NCBI RefSeq assembly: GCF_000009905.1
Contig: NC_006177.1
Span: 2,232,001-2,296,000 of the forward strand
Origin: Symbiobacterium thermophilum IAM 14863
GTDB lineage: Bacteria; Bacillota; Sulfobacillia; Symbiobacteriales; Symbiobacteriaceae
Direction of reading: 5' to 3'
DNA length: 64,000 nt
The stretch's first letter is position 1, and the number at the start of each line of letters is the position of its first letter. Below the pieces are notes generated by a model. The model had not been told where the DNA came from and ran no database searches. It was given only the letters and a program-made list of their open reading frames with translations. The position numbers and the translations under genes were made by a program. Shown here in pieces: positions 18,543 to 27,572 of the stretch.

Positions 18543-20815
18543 CAGCGCACCCCCTTCACGGCCACCGTGGGCGCCAGGAACTCGGCCTCGACGGACAGGT
18601 CGTACCGGAGCTCCATCACCCCGCCGGGAAGCACGTAGTCCTGCCAGTCGACCAGCGTTGCGCGCTGTCCTGCAAGGAGCTCCCACTCCCCGGTGCGCTG
18701 GTTGCGGACGTACACCGACATCACGGCCTCCCGCACCGGCGCCTGCAGATCCACCGTCACCTCAGCCACCTGCCCGGGATCCAGCACGGGCAGCGACAGG
18801 ACAAACCGATGGCTCCCCGGGGGTGCGTAGTACACGTTCTGGCCGATCAGCTGCACCCGTTCGGAATCCACCGGCCGGCCCAGGACGACGCCCGCGGGCA
18901 GGTCGCCGTCGGCCGGAGCGGGCAGCGGCTGGAAGCCATAGACCAGGTTTGCCCCGGTGACCCGGCGGCCCAGGTCGGGCACCGGCGGTTGTGCCAGGGG
19001 CTCCTCGGTCCAGCCCATCACCAGCACGCCCGAGCCCAGCCGGCCCTGCCCCGACTCCCAGACGTAGGCCCGCAGCTGCTCCCGGCGCGGGTCGGCGTCG
19101 GGGTCAGGAGTGCCGGTCCCGGGCAGCGGGATCGGCCCCTTCCGCCCGGAGTCGACCCTGGCCTTCCTCCCGGCCGTGAAGGGTTCGGACGTCTGGCCGG
19201 GGGCGAGGTCCCCCACCGACACCACGTCGTAGGCGGTGCCCACCTCCACCCCGGACACCGGAACGGGCAGGGTGTTCCGGATCCGGCCGGTCACCAGGAA
19301 CTCGGTCACCTCCACGTCCACCAGCTCCAGGCCGCCCGGGACGGTCACCGGCTGCTCCAGCGCGAAGGCGGTCATGTTGTAGTTGGTCAGCCCCGACAGC
19401 TCGAGGGTGAGCGGATCGCCGGCCACGATGCGGCTCTCCACTCCGCCCACGAACGTGCCGGTGGTCAGCGGCCGAACGAGCCCGGCGCCGGGGAGCGGCA
19501 GGGAGAGCCGGGAGCGCCCCGGCGCGTACAGCCCCACGTACCCGGTCATCACCCCGGTCCGGCTGTCGGGTACCAGCTCGGTGGTGGTCATCACGTGGGT
19601 GATGCCCTCCTGGAACCGGCCCGAGCCCATGCCGTAGACCGCTCCCAGGAAGATGACCGACAGGAGCGGAACGGTGACCCAGCCCCATTCCCGGCGATCC
19701 AGGCGGCGCAGGACCAGGTAGTTGACCGGGCCCACGGCCACCAGATAGCCGCCCAGGACCAGCACCACGGTCCAGACCGAGGGCAGCGCCCAGTCAGGGA
19801 CCTGCTGAATCGCATACTGCACCCGCCAGTCGGTGTCGAAGGCGGGCGGCCGCCCGGCCGACAGCCCCACCAGCCGGTCCAGCAGGGCGGTCTGACCGGC
19901 CCAGCGGGCCACGGGTGCGCCCGCGGGATCGTAGGCCAGGTACACCACCCGTCCCGAGCCCAGCGGAGCCGCGGCGGCAAGCACGGGGGGTTCCCCGCCG
20001 CCGCCCGGCTCCCCGGCCCGCGCCAGGACGGTTCCCCGGGCCAGCGGGCCGGCGCTCACGACCGCCGTGCCCTCCAGCGGCACGCCGGACAGGTCGCCCA
20101 GCGGCGCCAGCGAGACCTCCGCGGACCCGGAGACGTTTACGGGCTTCAGGCTGGCGGGCAGCGGCCCCAGAGTGCGCTCGCCCTCCGGGCCGCCGAACAG
20201 CAGCAGGGTTCCCCCGCGGTCCACCCAGGCCTCCAGGGACTGTACTTGCCGGGCCGTCAGGCTGCCGGTGTCGTAGCCGGCCACCACCAGCAGATCCAGG
20301 CTGTTCAGAAGGCCCGGGCTGTCGGGCAGGGTCTCCGCCGTCAGGGAGACGACGCGCACGTTATCGCCGCCCCGCAGCCCGGACAGCGTGTTCAGGATGT
20401 CGTCGTCGGCGGCGAGCACGCCGACCATCAGGGTGTACCGGGGCTCCCAGCTCAGGTCGGGCGTCTGCACATCGACCAGCTCGCCGTCCGCGTACAGGCT
20501 CACGCTCACGGGCCAGCTGTACTCGTTCGGCAGGCTGACCGCCACCCGCTGCGCTTCGCCTGCGGAAACGCTGTACGGCACGGCATACCGGGTGCCGGAC
20601 ACAGGCCCGAACACGGGCGGCGCCTCGGTCTGCACCACCACCTCGCCGGAGGCGGCCTCCTCGTCGCCCCGCACCTCCACCCACAGGGTGACCCACTCAC
20701 CCTCCTTGAAATGGCCCTGGAACGCAGGGTCGACCGTGAGGCTGACGCCCGCCGCGGCCGCGGGGAAAGCTATCTGGAGCAACAACAGGAACACCCACAG
20801 CCATAGCCTTCGCAC
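18542..20815 (-). CDS. Large secreted/membrane protein with GATase-like fold, ABC-transporter partner
   Basis: A 757-residue protein of no family I can name. An N-terminal signal (LWLWVFLLLLQIAFPAAAA) is followed by a beta-rich domain. Next comes a class I glutamine-amidotransferase-like alpha/beta region (about 130-300: LLNSLDLLVVAGYD, SLEAWVDRGGTLLLFGG) that lacks an evident catalytic Cys. Two central membrane helices follow (about 350-400), then a long beta-rich C-terminal half. GTG at 20815 lies six bases after AGGAGGAG. It heads the operon with the ATPase and permease. GldG-like proteins combine a GATase-like domain with ABC genes, so a similar auxiliary role is my inference. Confidence 0.7.
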
Positions 20816-21133
20816 GTCTTCTCCTCCTAGTTGCATGGTGCGGGACTCGCTGATTCATCAGACGAATGTGCCCTGAGGGTCGTTTCGGGCCCGTCCCCGT
20901 CCGGCCCCGCGGCGCTCGGGGCGGAGGGGTGCCGTTCCCATTGTGTCCCGCCGGCAGGCCTGCCCGCGCAGGGCTGCCCGAGCACGGCGGCAGGAGTGGC
21001 CCGGTTCCAGGTCAAAGTTCCCCGGGAACAGACCGCGCCCCCGGGCCCCGTCATTTTCCGGAGCGTCGGCCCTTTCCGCTGCAGCCGGGCTCCGGGCGAC
21101 GGCCGGGGGCCGCCGAACGGGGGAATCGTTCCG
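20816..21133. other. GC-rich divergent intergenic region with a palindrome
   Basis: It separates the minus-strand ABC operon from the plus-strand EamA genes. The only clear structure is the perfect palindrome GTTCCC-C-GGGAAC at 21017-21029. Frames here remain open, but they lack ribosome sites and any recognisable protein pattern. I see no gene. Confidence 0.4.
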
Positions 21134-22003
21134 TTGCCGCTGATCACGCTGCTCGGCCTGCTCGTCGCCGTACTGGCCGTGGGATGCTCCGCGATCCTCA
21201 TCCGGCTGTCGGACGCGCCCGCCCTCGTGCTCTCCTTCTACCGCCTCGCGATCTCGGTCGCGCTGCTGGCGGTCCCGGCGCTGGCCAGGGAGCGGGAGAC
21301 CCTCCGGCGGCTCACCGGGCGGGACTGGCTGCTCCTCGCCGGCAGCGCCGTGTGCCTGGCGCTGCACTTCTACGTCTGGATCGAAAGCCTGAACTTCACC
21401 ACCGTCGCCAGCTCCACCGTGCTGGTCACCTCGAGCCCCTTCATCGTGCTCGCCCTGGGCTGGCGGCTGCTGGGGGAGCGGACGAACCGGATCGGCCTCG
21501 CCGCGGTGGCCATCGGCGTGGCGGGCGGCGTGATCGTGGGCTGGGGCGACTTCCGGGTAAGCGGATCCGCCCTGTACGGGGACCTGCTGGCTTTCCTGGG
21601 CGCGGTGACGGTGTCGGGCTACACCATCGCCGGCCGGATCGCCCGGCAGAAGATGTCGACGACGCTGTACACCACCGCGGTCTACGCCCTGGCGGCGGCG
21701 CTCCTGTGGCTCATGATGCTGCCCCGTGGGATCCCGCTGGCCCCATACCCGCCGCGGGAATGGGCGCTCTTCGCGGCGCTGGCGGTCATCCCCACCATCC
21801 TCGGCCACAACCTGTTCAACTGGGCGCTTCGGTGGGTCAGCGCCGCGACCGTTTCGATGTGCACCCTGGGCGAACCGGTCATCGCCTCCGCACTGGCCTG
21901 GATCCTGTTCCGGGAGGCGCCCGGATGGGCGACGGTGGTCGGCGGCATCCTGCTGATGGCGGGGATCGCGCTGTTCGTGCGGTACGGGGCGCAGCCGGAC
22001 TGA
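21134..22003 (+). CDS. EamA-family (DMT) transporter, ten-helix
   Basis: A drug/metabolite-transporter protein of about 289 residues with ten hydrophobic helices and the internal duplication of EamA. Typical elements are FYRLAIS, FTTVASSTVLVTSSPF, ALGWRLLGERTN, and in the second half GHNLFNWALRWVSAATVSMCTLGEPVIASALAWILF. Substrate unknown; relatives export amino acids or metabolites. The start is uncertain: the first membrane segment begins just after 21134, where TTG follows GGGGGAATCG. Frames continue upstream without features. A half-size EamA gene follows 40 bases later and is probably cotranscribed. Confidence 0.82.
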   Translation: MPLITLLGLLVAVLAVGCSAILIRLSDAPALVLSFYRLAISVALLAVPALARERETLRRLTGRDWLLLAGSAVCLALHFYVWIESLNFTTVASSTVLVTSSPFIVLALGWRLLGERTNRIGLAAVAIGVAGGVIVGWGDFRVSGSALYGDLLAFLGAVTVSGYTIAGRIARQKMSTTLYTTAVYALAAALLWLMMLPRGIPLAPYPPREWALFAALAVIPTILGHNLFNWALRWVSAATVSMCTLGEPVIASALAWILFREAPGWATVVGGILLMAGIALFVRYGAQPD

Positions 22004-22043
22004 CGAGCCGGCGACTCTCACGTGTCCGGGAGGAAAGCCAACG

Positions 22044-22460
22044 GTGTGGAAACTGTACGCGGTGCTCTCGGCGGTCTTCGCCGCGCTCACGTCGATCCTG
22101 GCCAAGATCGGCATCAAGGGTGTCGATGCAAACCTGGCCACGGCCATCCGGACCACCGTCATCCTCTTCCTCTCGTGGGGCATCGTCTTTGCCATCGGCG
22201 AACACCACGCGATCAGGTCGCTCACCCGCCACAACTGGACCTTCCTCATCCTCTCCGGCCTGGCCACGGGGCTCTCGTGGCTCTTCTACTACAAGGCCAT
22301 CGCCCTGGGCGACGTGTCCAAGGTCGCCCCCATCGACAAGTCCAGCATCGTGCTGACGCTGATCCTCTCCTACCTCATCCTCGGCGAGCCGTTCACGCCC
22401 AAGACGCTGCTGGCCGGGGGGCTCGTCGTGGCCGGCACGTTCCTCCTGCTGGGGAAGTAG
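22044..22460 (+). CDS. Half-size EamA (DMT) membrane protein
   Basis: A 138-residue protein with five hydrophobic helices, equal to one EamA repeat. It begins MWKLYAVLSAVFAALTSILA and contains YKAIALGDVSKVAPIDKSS and LGEPFTPKTLLAGGLVVAG. Such single-repeat members are thought to work as dimers in antiparallel orientation, like EmrE. GTG start with GGAGGAAAG. It follows the full-length EamA gene and ends before a hairpin. Substrate unknown. Confidence 0.85.
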   Translation: MWKLYAVLSAVFAALTSILAKIGIKGVDANLATAIRTTVILFLSWGIVFAIGEHHAIRSLTRHNWTFLILSGLATGLSWLFYYKAIALGDVSKVAPIDKSSIVLTLILSYLILGEPFTPKTLLAGGLVVAGTFLLLGK

Positions 22461-22476
22461 GCCCGCCAGATGGAAA

Positions 22477-22527
22477 CGAAGCCATCGAACCCACCGGAAG
22501 ACCCTCTGCCGGGGTTCGATGGCTTCG
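22477..22527. terminator. Hairpin terminator
   Basis: 16-bp arms CGAAGCCATCGAACCC (22477-22492) and complement (22512-22527), with a second small stem inside the loop. It lies between the EamA pair and the convergent VOC-DinB gene. Confidence 0.65.
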
Positions 22528-22611
22528 CGCGTCCCCAGGTCGTTCAGCCACTACAACGTGGGAAGGGCAGAGCTCGTTGCGGGCGGCACGCGTTCCAGGT
22601 CCGGGAATCGG

Positions 22612-23346
22612 TCAGATTCCGTGCACCCTCCGCGTCATCCAGATCTGCTCCACGTGGCCGGCCGCGTGCGCGCCCAGCATCCATACCATCCGCCGGACCG
22701 TCTGCCGGCTTCCGGCCTCGTTCACCGTGTACCGGTCCAGCGCCCCGGGCACGTGCGCGATGAGCTGGAGCAGGTGGCCGTGCACCGCCCGCAGGAGCGC
22801 CACCGAGGGCTGCACGGGCCGCCGGTCCGAGCAGGGCCCCGCGTCCCACACGTCCGGGTCGTACGCGTTGGGCCGGTAGAGCCGCCCGGGCTCGGCGATG
22901 GCGTAGCGGAGCCCCGCCAGGGCTGCCTCCAGCCTTTCCGGGGCCGAGGCGAAAAGCGCCAGCAGCTGCCCATCGGTCAGGTCGCTCTCCGTCCAGTAGC
23001 TGATGGTGTACCCGTTGGGATCGGCAAGTTCCAGCTTCCGCTCGCCCCATTCCGTTCGGATGCGCGCGGCCCCCGGCAGCCGGCGAGCGGTTTCCTCGAT
23101 ATCCGGAGTGAACACATAGATCACGGCGCCGGGCTTCAGCACCTTGTACGAAGGCGCGGCGTACCGCCCGACATCGCCCGCGTCAGGGCCGGCGAGCAGC
23201 ACATGCCCCACCGGGGTTTCCAGATGTGCCGCGTCGGGGTGAATGGCGACCAACTTACACCCCAGCGTGTCCACGTAGAACGCCAGGCTCTCCGCCAGGT
23301 TGCGGACCGGGATCACCTTTGCCGGTTTCCGGGCCACAGCCGCCAT
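22612..23346 (-). CDS. VOC (glyoxalase-like) and DinB-like fusion protein
   Basis: A protein of about 244 residues in two parts. Residues about 5-115 have the VOC/glyoxalase layout (KVIPVRNLAESLAFYVDTLG, LLAGPDAG, KLELADPNGYTISYW). The rest is a helical region with spaced histidines (LLRAVHGHLLQLIAHV, MLGAHAAGHVEQI), matching DinB/YfiT-like metal-binding bundles. VOC proteins include dioxygenases and antibiotic-binding proteins; DinB-like enzymes include thiol transferases. The joint activity is unknown. The start is unclear: ATG 23346 abuts a GGGAGG site, and a GTG at 23337 would suit it better. Confidence 0.7.
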   Translation of the reverse strand: MAAVARKPAKVIPVRNLAESLAFYVDTLGCKLVAIHPDAAHLETPVGHVLLAGPDAGDVGRYAAPSYKVLKPGAVIYVFTPDIEETARRLPGAARIRTEWGERKLELADPNGYTISYWTESDLTDGQLLALFASAPERLEAALAGLRYAIAEPGRLYRPNAYDPDVWDAGPCSDRRPVQPSVALLRAVHGHLLQLIAHVPGALDRYTVNEAGSRQTVRRMVWMLGAHAAGHVEQIWMTRRVHGI

Positions 23347-23481
23347 CCTCCCGTTTTCCTCATCACCTCCCACCACGCCGTACGGAGGCAAAAGGATACG
23401 CACCCGTGAGGCTCCCGTGCACATGACGCCCCCGAACCCTGCGCCAGGGGATTCCCTGCAGGGCGAAGAAAGCACCGATGG

Positions 23482-23508
23482 TTAAACGAAGCCCCCGTCA
23501 GGCTCGTA
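23482..23508 (+). promoter_or_regulatory. ECF-sigma-type promoter, probably autoregulatory
   Basis: TTAAAC (23482-23487), 17 bases, then CGTA (23505-23508). This resembles ECF promoters (TGAAAC / CGTC-CGTA) and has the same geometry as the candidate at 28490-28516. It lies 25 bases before the start of the ECF-sigma-like gene, as expected for autoregulation. Confidence 0.4.
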
Positions 23509-23533
23509 ACACCTGATGAAGGCAGGTGAGGCC

Positions 23534-24370
23534 ATGACCGACGAGGACCTGATCCGCCAGCTCCAACAGGGCTCTCAGGCGGCGGTGGAACCGCTGGTGC
23601 GCCGGTACCACAGGCCGCTGGTGGCCTACTTCTACCGGCTCTCCCACGACTACCACCTGGCACAGGACCTGGCACAGGAGTGCCTCTTCCGGCTGGTCTC
23701 CCGCGCCGACCAGTACCGGTACCCGCTGCCTCTGAAGCCCTGGATCTACCGGATTGCCGTCAACCTGTGGCGGGACGTGCGCAAGAGCGCCGCCTACCGG
23801 CAGGGGGCCGCGGCCCTGCCCCTCGACCGGGCGGTCGTGCGCGCGGAGGTGCTGGGGCCGCTCATCCTGATGGGGCTGACCGCCTCCGTCCTGCTGCTGG
23901 ATCAGCGGGTGGATGAGCGGTGGGGAGCCTCCCCCCGGGGGCTGCACGGCCTGTTCCTGCAGCGCTGGCTTCTTACCGCCGCCTATTACGTACTGGCGAT
24001 CGGCCTCTTCATCTGGCTCGCCGGCGCCCGGGCCGGGGACGTGAGCGAGGTGCGGGTGTTCGCCTCCTCGCTGGTGACGGGCGCCCTGTTCTCCGGGGCA
24101 TGCCACCTGTTCCACCACCTGAGCGGGTCGCCGGTTGCGGGATGGGCCGCGGGGCTGGCGGTCTACTTCGTGACCCTGGCCATCGCAACGATCTGGTGCC
24201 CCTACGACTCCGTCTACCAGCTCTGGCTCCCCTTCGCCGGCCTGAGCGACGCCACGGCGCAGGAGCTGGCCCTGAGCAAGGGGGTCTATGCGCTGGCGGG
24301 GCTGGCCCTGCTCGGGATGAGCGCCCGGCTGCTCACGGTCCCGGAGCGGCTGATTCGGGGGAACGACTGA
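23534..24370 (+). CDS. Chimera: ECF sigma factor region 2 fused to an ABC-2-like permease segment
   Basis: The first 80 residues are a clear ECF sigma region 2 (DEDLIRQLQQGSQAAVEPLV, YRLSHDYHLAQDLAQECLFRL, LKPWIYRIAVNLWRDVRK). Region 4, needed for -35 recognition, is missing. After the linker (about residue 100) the protein continues as a membrane protein with about five hydrophobic helices. These start with LGPLILMGLTASVLLLDQRVDE, the ABC-2 permease motif that normally follows an exporter ATPase. In SigY-type operons an ECF gene precedes such an ABC transporter, so an in-frame deletion joining first and last genes is the simplest explanation. ATG start with AGGTGAGG. Function, if any, unknown. 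Confidence 0.8.
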   Translation: MTDEDLIRQLQQGSQAAVEPLVRRYHRPLVAYFYRLSHDYHLAQDLAQECLFRLVSRADQYRYPLPLKPWIYRIAVNLWRDVRKSAAYRQGAAALPLDRAVVRAEVLGPLILMGLTASVLLLDQRVDERWGASPRGLHGLFLQRWLLTAAYYVLAIGLFIWLAGARAGDVSEVRVFASSLVTGALFSGACHLFHHLSGSPVAGWAAGLAVYFVTLAIATIWCPYDSVYQLWLPFAGLSDATAQELALSKGVYALAGLALLGMSARLLTVPERLIRGND

Positions 24371-24384
24371 GGTCGCTCGCGCAC

Positions 24385-24412
24385 GGGGCCGCACCCCAAC
24401 GGGTGCGGCCCC
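24385..24412. terminator. Bidirectional hairpin terminator
   Basis: Perfect 12-bp arms GGGGCCGCACCC and complement with loop CAAC, between convergent genes. Confidence 0.7.
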
Positions 24413-24419
24413 CGGCGAT

Positions 24420-25037
24420 TCATGCCGTGTATTCACCCAGCGCGAAGTCGGTGATCCGCCATCCCTCGTCGGTCCGCGCCACCACCAGGGTAACCGGCCG
24501 CTTGGCGGCGTAACCGCCCTTCACCAACTCCACACTCGTCATCTCCACGATCCACCCTTCGACTTCGTAGGCGCCGTCGGCCCGCAGGGTGACGCTCTGG
24601 ATCTCGATGTGATCCGGCCAGGGGCTGGAGACCACCCGCCCCGGCGCGCCGGACGGGTTGTGCTGCCAGCGCTCCAACAGCTCGGGCGAGACCAGGTCGC
24701 CGTACTGCTCCGGCAGGCTCCTGGCCACCACCTCGTCCGGGGCCGACAGGGAGACGGACTTCAGCCTGCGGCCGAACTCCTCGACCACGGCCCGGACGGC
24801 CGACTCGCCGTCGAGCCCCGACTCCTCCTCTGACGGCCGCCCTTCCTCCCGGTCCTCCGCAAGGACGGACTGCCCATCCCGGAAGGGCGCCGCTCCGCCG
24901 CCGTCGGTCGCCACCCGCTCCGCAGCCACGTCCTGCTTCTGCTCCGCCTGCCGCTCCGCGACGGCGCCGGTCGCCGCACACCCCGCCAGGACCACCGTCG
25001 TCAGCGCGGCCACCCAAGCTGCACACCAGCGTCTCAC
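24420..25037 (-). CDS. Predicted lipoprotein of unknown function
   Basis: A 205-residue protein with a lipoprotein signal (WVAALTTVVLAGC), then a charged, low-complexity linker (about 25-85, rich in Glu, Gln and Asp). A C-terminal domain of about 120 residues follows (VRAVVEEFGRRLKSVSL, ITDFALGEYTA). It resembles NTF2-like or DUF4829-like secreted domains with a final LVVARTDEGWRITDF strand, but I cannot name the family. GTG at 25037 follows GCAGGGGGG by about six bases. It stands alone between a convergent gene and a 400-base gap. Confidence 0.7.
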   Translation of the reverse strand: MRRWCAAWVAALTTVVLAGCAATGAVAERQAEQKQDVAAERVATDGGGAAPFRDGQSVLAEDREEGRPSEEESGLDGESAVRAVVEEFGRRLKSVSLSAPDEVVARSLPEQYGDLVSPELLERWQHNPSGAPGRVVSSPWPDHIEIQSVTLRADGAYEVEGWIVEMTSVELVKGGYAAKRPVTLVVARTDEGWRITDFALGEYTA

Positions 25038-25440
25038 GGTGCACCCCCCCTGCAACTTCGACGTTCGACTGGTTGGACGGCGCTGGCAGTCCCATTGTTT
25101 CCCGAAGGGCCCGCCTCCTGCTGGCCTCCCCGTTCCGGTGACCCCATTCGGCCAACCCGTGAACCTGGATCCGGGCGGAGCAGCGGGCCCACCTGATGGA
25201 GATCATCCGGCAGGCCGAGGGGGCAATCCGGCGACGCCTGTGCGAGTCCATCCCGGCGGAGATCGCCTGACGCGTGACCACAGCAATGAAGCGGGGCTGT
25301 CCCCAAGTCGGGACAGCCCCTCCGAAGCTGCCCGGCCCTGGCGGTCAGCCCGCGCCGCGACGAAGGGCGGAGGCCGGCGCCTCCGCCCTCTCCAGCCAAC
25401 CGGCACGGGGCACGATGGCGTCCCGAACGGCACCGGCACC
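25038..25440. other. Gap with a possible gene remnant
   Basis: No full gene is visible between the lipoprotein and leuD. On the plus strand, 25196-25270 encodes a 24-residue peptide (MEIIRQAEGAIRRRLCESIP and four more residues) with gene-like codon choice. The same frame is open only from a TGA 30 bases earlier, so it looks like the tail of a lost gene. A hairpin at 25293-25320 follows it directly, as a terminator would. Confidence 0.4.
25293..25320. terminator. Hairpin terminator in the leuD-lipoprotein gap
   Basis: Perfect 11-bp arms GGGGCTGTCCC and complement with loop CAAGTC. On the minus strand it lies about 120 bases after leuD; on the plus strand it follows the 24-codon remnant. Confidence 0.55.
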
Positions 25441-26052
25441 CTACCGTGCGGGTGTCGTCGGCAGCCACGCCGGGCGCCGGGCTTCGTACGCCGCAATCTC
25501 GTCTTCATATTGCAGCGTCAGGCCGATGTCGTCCAGCCCGTGCAGCATCCGGTGCCTCCGGAACGCGTCGATGGCGAAGTCCACCCGGAAGCCCGCATCG
25601 TCCTCCACCACGCACCGCTCCAGATCGACCGTGAGCCGATACCCCGGCTCCTGCGCCCGCCGCATGAGCTCGGCCACGGCCTCCTCGGGCAGCACCACCG
25701 GCAGGAGGCCGTTCTGGAAACAGTTATTGTAGAAGATATCCGCGAACGACGGCGCGATGATCGCGCGGAAGCCGTAGTCGCTGAGCGCCCACGGGGCATG
25801 CTCCCGGGACGAACCCGAGCCGAAGTTCCGGCCGGCGATCAGGATGGTCGCGCCGGCGTACTGCGGCCGGTTGAGCACGAACTCGGGATTGGGCGAGCCG
25901 TCCGGCAGGTAGCGCCAGTCGTGGAACAGGAACTGGCCGAACCCGGTCCGCTCGATGCGCTTCAGGAACTGCTTGGGGATGATCTGGTCGGTGTCCACGT
26001 TCACCCGGTCCAGCGGCACCGCCAGCCCCGTCTCCCGTGTGAAGGGCCTCAC
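25441..26052 (-). CDS. leuD: 3-Isopropylmalate dehydratase small subunit
   Basis: LeuD supplies the swivelling domain that, with LeuC, isomerises 2-isopropylmalate to 3-isopropylmalate in leucine synthesis. At 203 residues it is the usual length for a bacterial LeuD. Diagnostic stretches are [16 protein letters not shown], the substrate loop [15 protein letters not shown] and [19 protein letters not shown] start at 26052 overlaps the end of leuC. The two subunits are therefore made from one message in 1:1 coupling. Confidence 0.96.
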   Translation of the reverse strand: MRPFTRETGLAVPLDRVNVDTDQIIPKQFLKRIERTGFGQFLFHDWRYLPDGSPNPEFVLNRPQYAGATILIAGRNFGSGSSREHAPWALSDYGFRAIIAPSFADIFYNNCFQNGLLPVVLPEEAVAELMRRAQEPGYRLTVDLERCVVEDDAGFRVDFAIDAFRRHRMLHGLDDIGLTLQYEDEIAAYEARRPAWLPTTPAR

Positions 26053-27473
26053 CGGGCCGCACCCCCTTCCGCCAGGAGTTCACGCACGTCGACGAAGTGG
26101 CCGGCGATGGCCGCGGCCGCCGCCATGGCCGGGCTGACCAGGTGCGTCCGGCCGCCCTTGCCCTGCCTGCCCTCGAAGTTGCGGTTGGAGGTAGATGCGC
26201 ACCGTTCCCCGGGGGCCAGGATGTCGGGATTCATCCCGAGGCACATCGAGCAACCGGCCTCCCGCCACTCGAAGCCCGCCTCCCGGAAGATCTGGTCCAG
26301 CCCCTCCGCCTCGGCCTGCGCCTTCACCTGGCCGGAGCCGGGGACGACCATCGCCCGCACCCCGGGGGCGACCTTGCGCCCCTTCACCACCGCCGCGGCG
26401 GCCCGCAGGTCCTCGATGCGCCCGTTGGTGCAGGAGCCGATGAAGACCCGGTCGATGCGGATGTCCTGGATCGGGGTACCGGGCTCCAGGTCCATGTAGG
26501 CCAGGGCCGCCTCCGCCGCCTTGCGCTGGGCGGGGTCGGCGAAGTCCCGGGGATCCGGGATCCGGCCGGTGACCGGCACCACCTGCCCGGGGTTGGTACC
26601 CCACGAGACGACCGGCGCCAGCTGTCCGGCGTCGAACTCCACCACCCGGTCGTAGACGGCGTCGGGGTCTGAGGCCAGCGTGCGCCAGTCGGCCACCGCC
26701 GCCTCCCACAGCTCCCCCTGGGGGGCGTGAGGCCGGCCTTTCAGATAGGCGAAGGTGGTCTCGTCCGGGGCGATCATCCCCGCCCGGGCTCCGGCTTCGA
26801 TGGACATGTTGCAGACGGTCATTCGGCCCTCCATCGACAGCGACCGGATCGCCTCGCCGGTGTACTCGATCACGTACCCGGTGGCGCCGTCGGTGCCGAT
26901 CTGGCCGATGATGCCCAGGATGAGGTCCTTGGCCGTCGTCCCGGGCGGCAGCTTCCCGTTCACCCGGATCTCCATCACCTTCGGCTTGTGCTGCCAGAGA
27001 CACTGCGTGGCGAGGACGTGCTCTACCTCGCTGGTGCCGATGCCGAAGGCCAGGGCGCCGAAGGCGCCGTGGGTGGCGGTGTGGCTGTCGCCGCAGACGA
27101 TGGTCAGCCCCGGCTGGGTGAGGCCCAGCTCCGGGCCGATGACGTGCACGATGCCCTGAAACGGGCTGTACAGGTCAAAGAGCCTGACCCCGAACTCGCT
27201 GCAGTTCCGCTCCAGGGCGGCCATCTGCCGCGCGGCGATCTCGTCGGTCAGGGGAAGCGACCGGTCGGTGGTGGGCACGTTGTGGTCCATGGTGGCGATG
27301 GTCAGGTCCGGCCGCCGGACCCTCCGCCCCGCCATGCGCAGCCCCTCGAAGGCCTGGGGAGAGGTCACCTCGTGCACCAGGTGCAGATCGATGTACAGCA
27401 GGTCCGGCTTCCCGGGCTCCCGGCGCACCACGTGCCGCTCCCAGATCTTGTCCAGCAAGGTCCGTCCGCTCAT
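26049..27473 (-). CDS. leuC: 3-Isopropylmalate dehydratase large subunit
   Basis: A 474-residue aconitase-superfamily enzyme. It has MDHNVPTT, the substrate-site [20 protein letters not shown], and the three [4Fe-4S] cysteines in VCNMS/GSCTNGR and GCSMCLGMN, followed by [12 protein letters not shown]. Length and motifs fit the longer, proteobacterial-type LeuC of about 470 residues. Start ATG 27473 is behind AAGGGGTGATC; the frame is open 18 codons further. It is divergent from a LysR-type gene, which probably regulates it. No T-box or leucine leader is visible in the short upstream region. Confidence 0.96.
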   Translation of the reverse strand: MSGRTLLDKIWERHVVRREPGKPDLLYIDLHLVHEVTSPQAFEGLRMAGRRVRRPDLTIATMDHNVPTTDRSLPLTDEIAARQMAALERNCSEFGVRLFDLYSPFQGIVHVIGPELGLTQPGLTIVCGDSHTATHGAFGALAFGIGTSEVEHVLATQCLWQHKPKVMEIRVNGKLPPGTTAKDLILGIIGQIGTDGATGYVIEYTGEAIRSLSMEGRMTVCNMSIEAGARAGMIAPDETTFAYLKGRPHAPQGELWEAAVADWRTLASDPDAVYDRVVEFDAGQLAPVVSWGTNPGQVVPVTGRIPDPRDFADPAQRKAAEAALAYMDLEPGTPIQDIRIDRVFIGSCTNGRIEDLRAAAAVVKGRKVAPGVRAMVVPGSGQVKAQAEAEGLDQIFREAGFEWREAGCSMCLGMNPDILAPGERCASTSNRNFEGRQGKGGRTHLVSPAMAAAAAIAGHFVDVRELLAEGGAAR

Positions 27474-27494
27474 GCCGATCACCCCTTGCCCCAT

Positions 27495-27524
27495 ATATAA
27501 CCGGAGCTTGCACCAGAACTCCAA
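27495..27524 (-). promoter_or_regulatory. Candidate leuCD promoter
   Basis: On the minus strand TTGGAG (27524-27519), 18 bases, then TTATAT (27500-27495), about 22 bases before the leuC start. Spacing and -10 are reasonable; the -35 is moderate. Confidence 0.45.
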
Positions 27525-27545
27525 CATATGATAACTATGATGATG

Positions 27546-27560
27546 ATAGGTTTAACCTAT
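27546..27560. promoter_or_regulatory. Inverted repeat, probable LysR-type operator
   Basis: ATAGGTT-T-AACCTAT is a perfect 7-1-7 palindrome and contains the T-N11-A pattern bound by LysR-type regulators. It lies just before the regulator ribosome site and about 75 bases from the leuC start. Confidence 0.6.
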
Positions 27561-27572
27561 GGGGGTGCTCGT

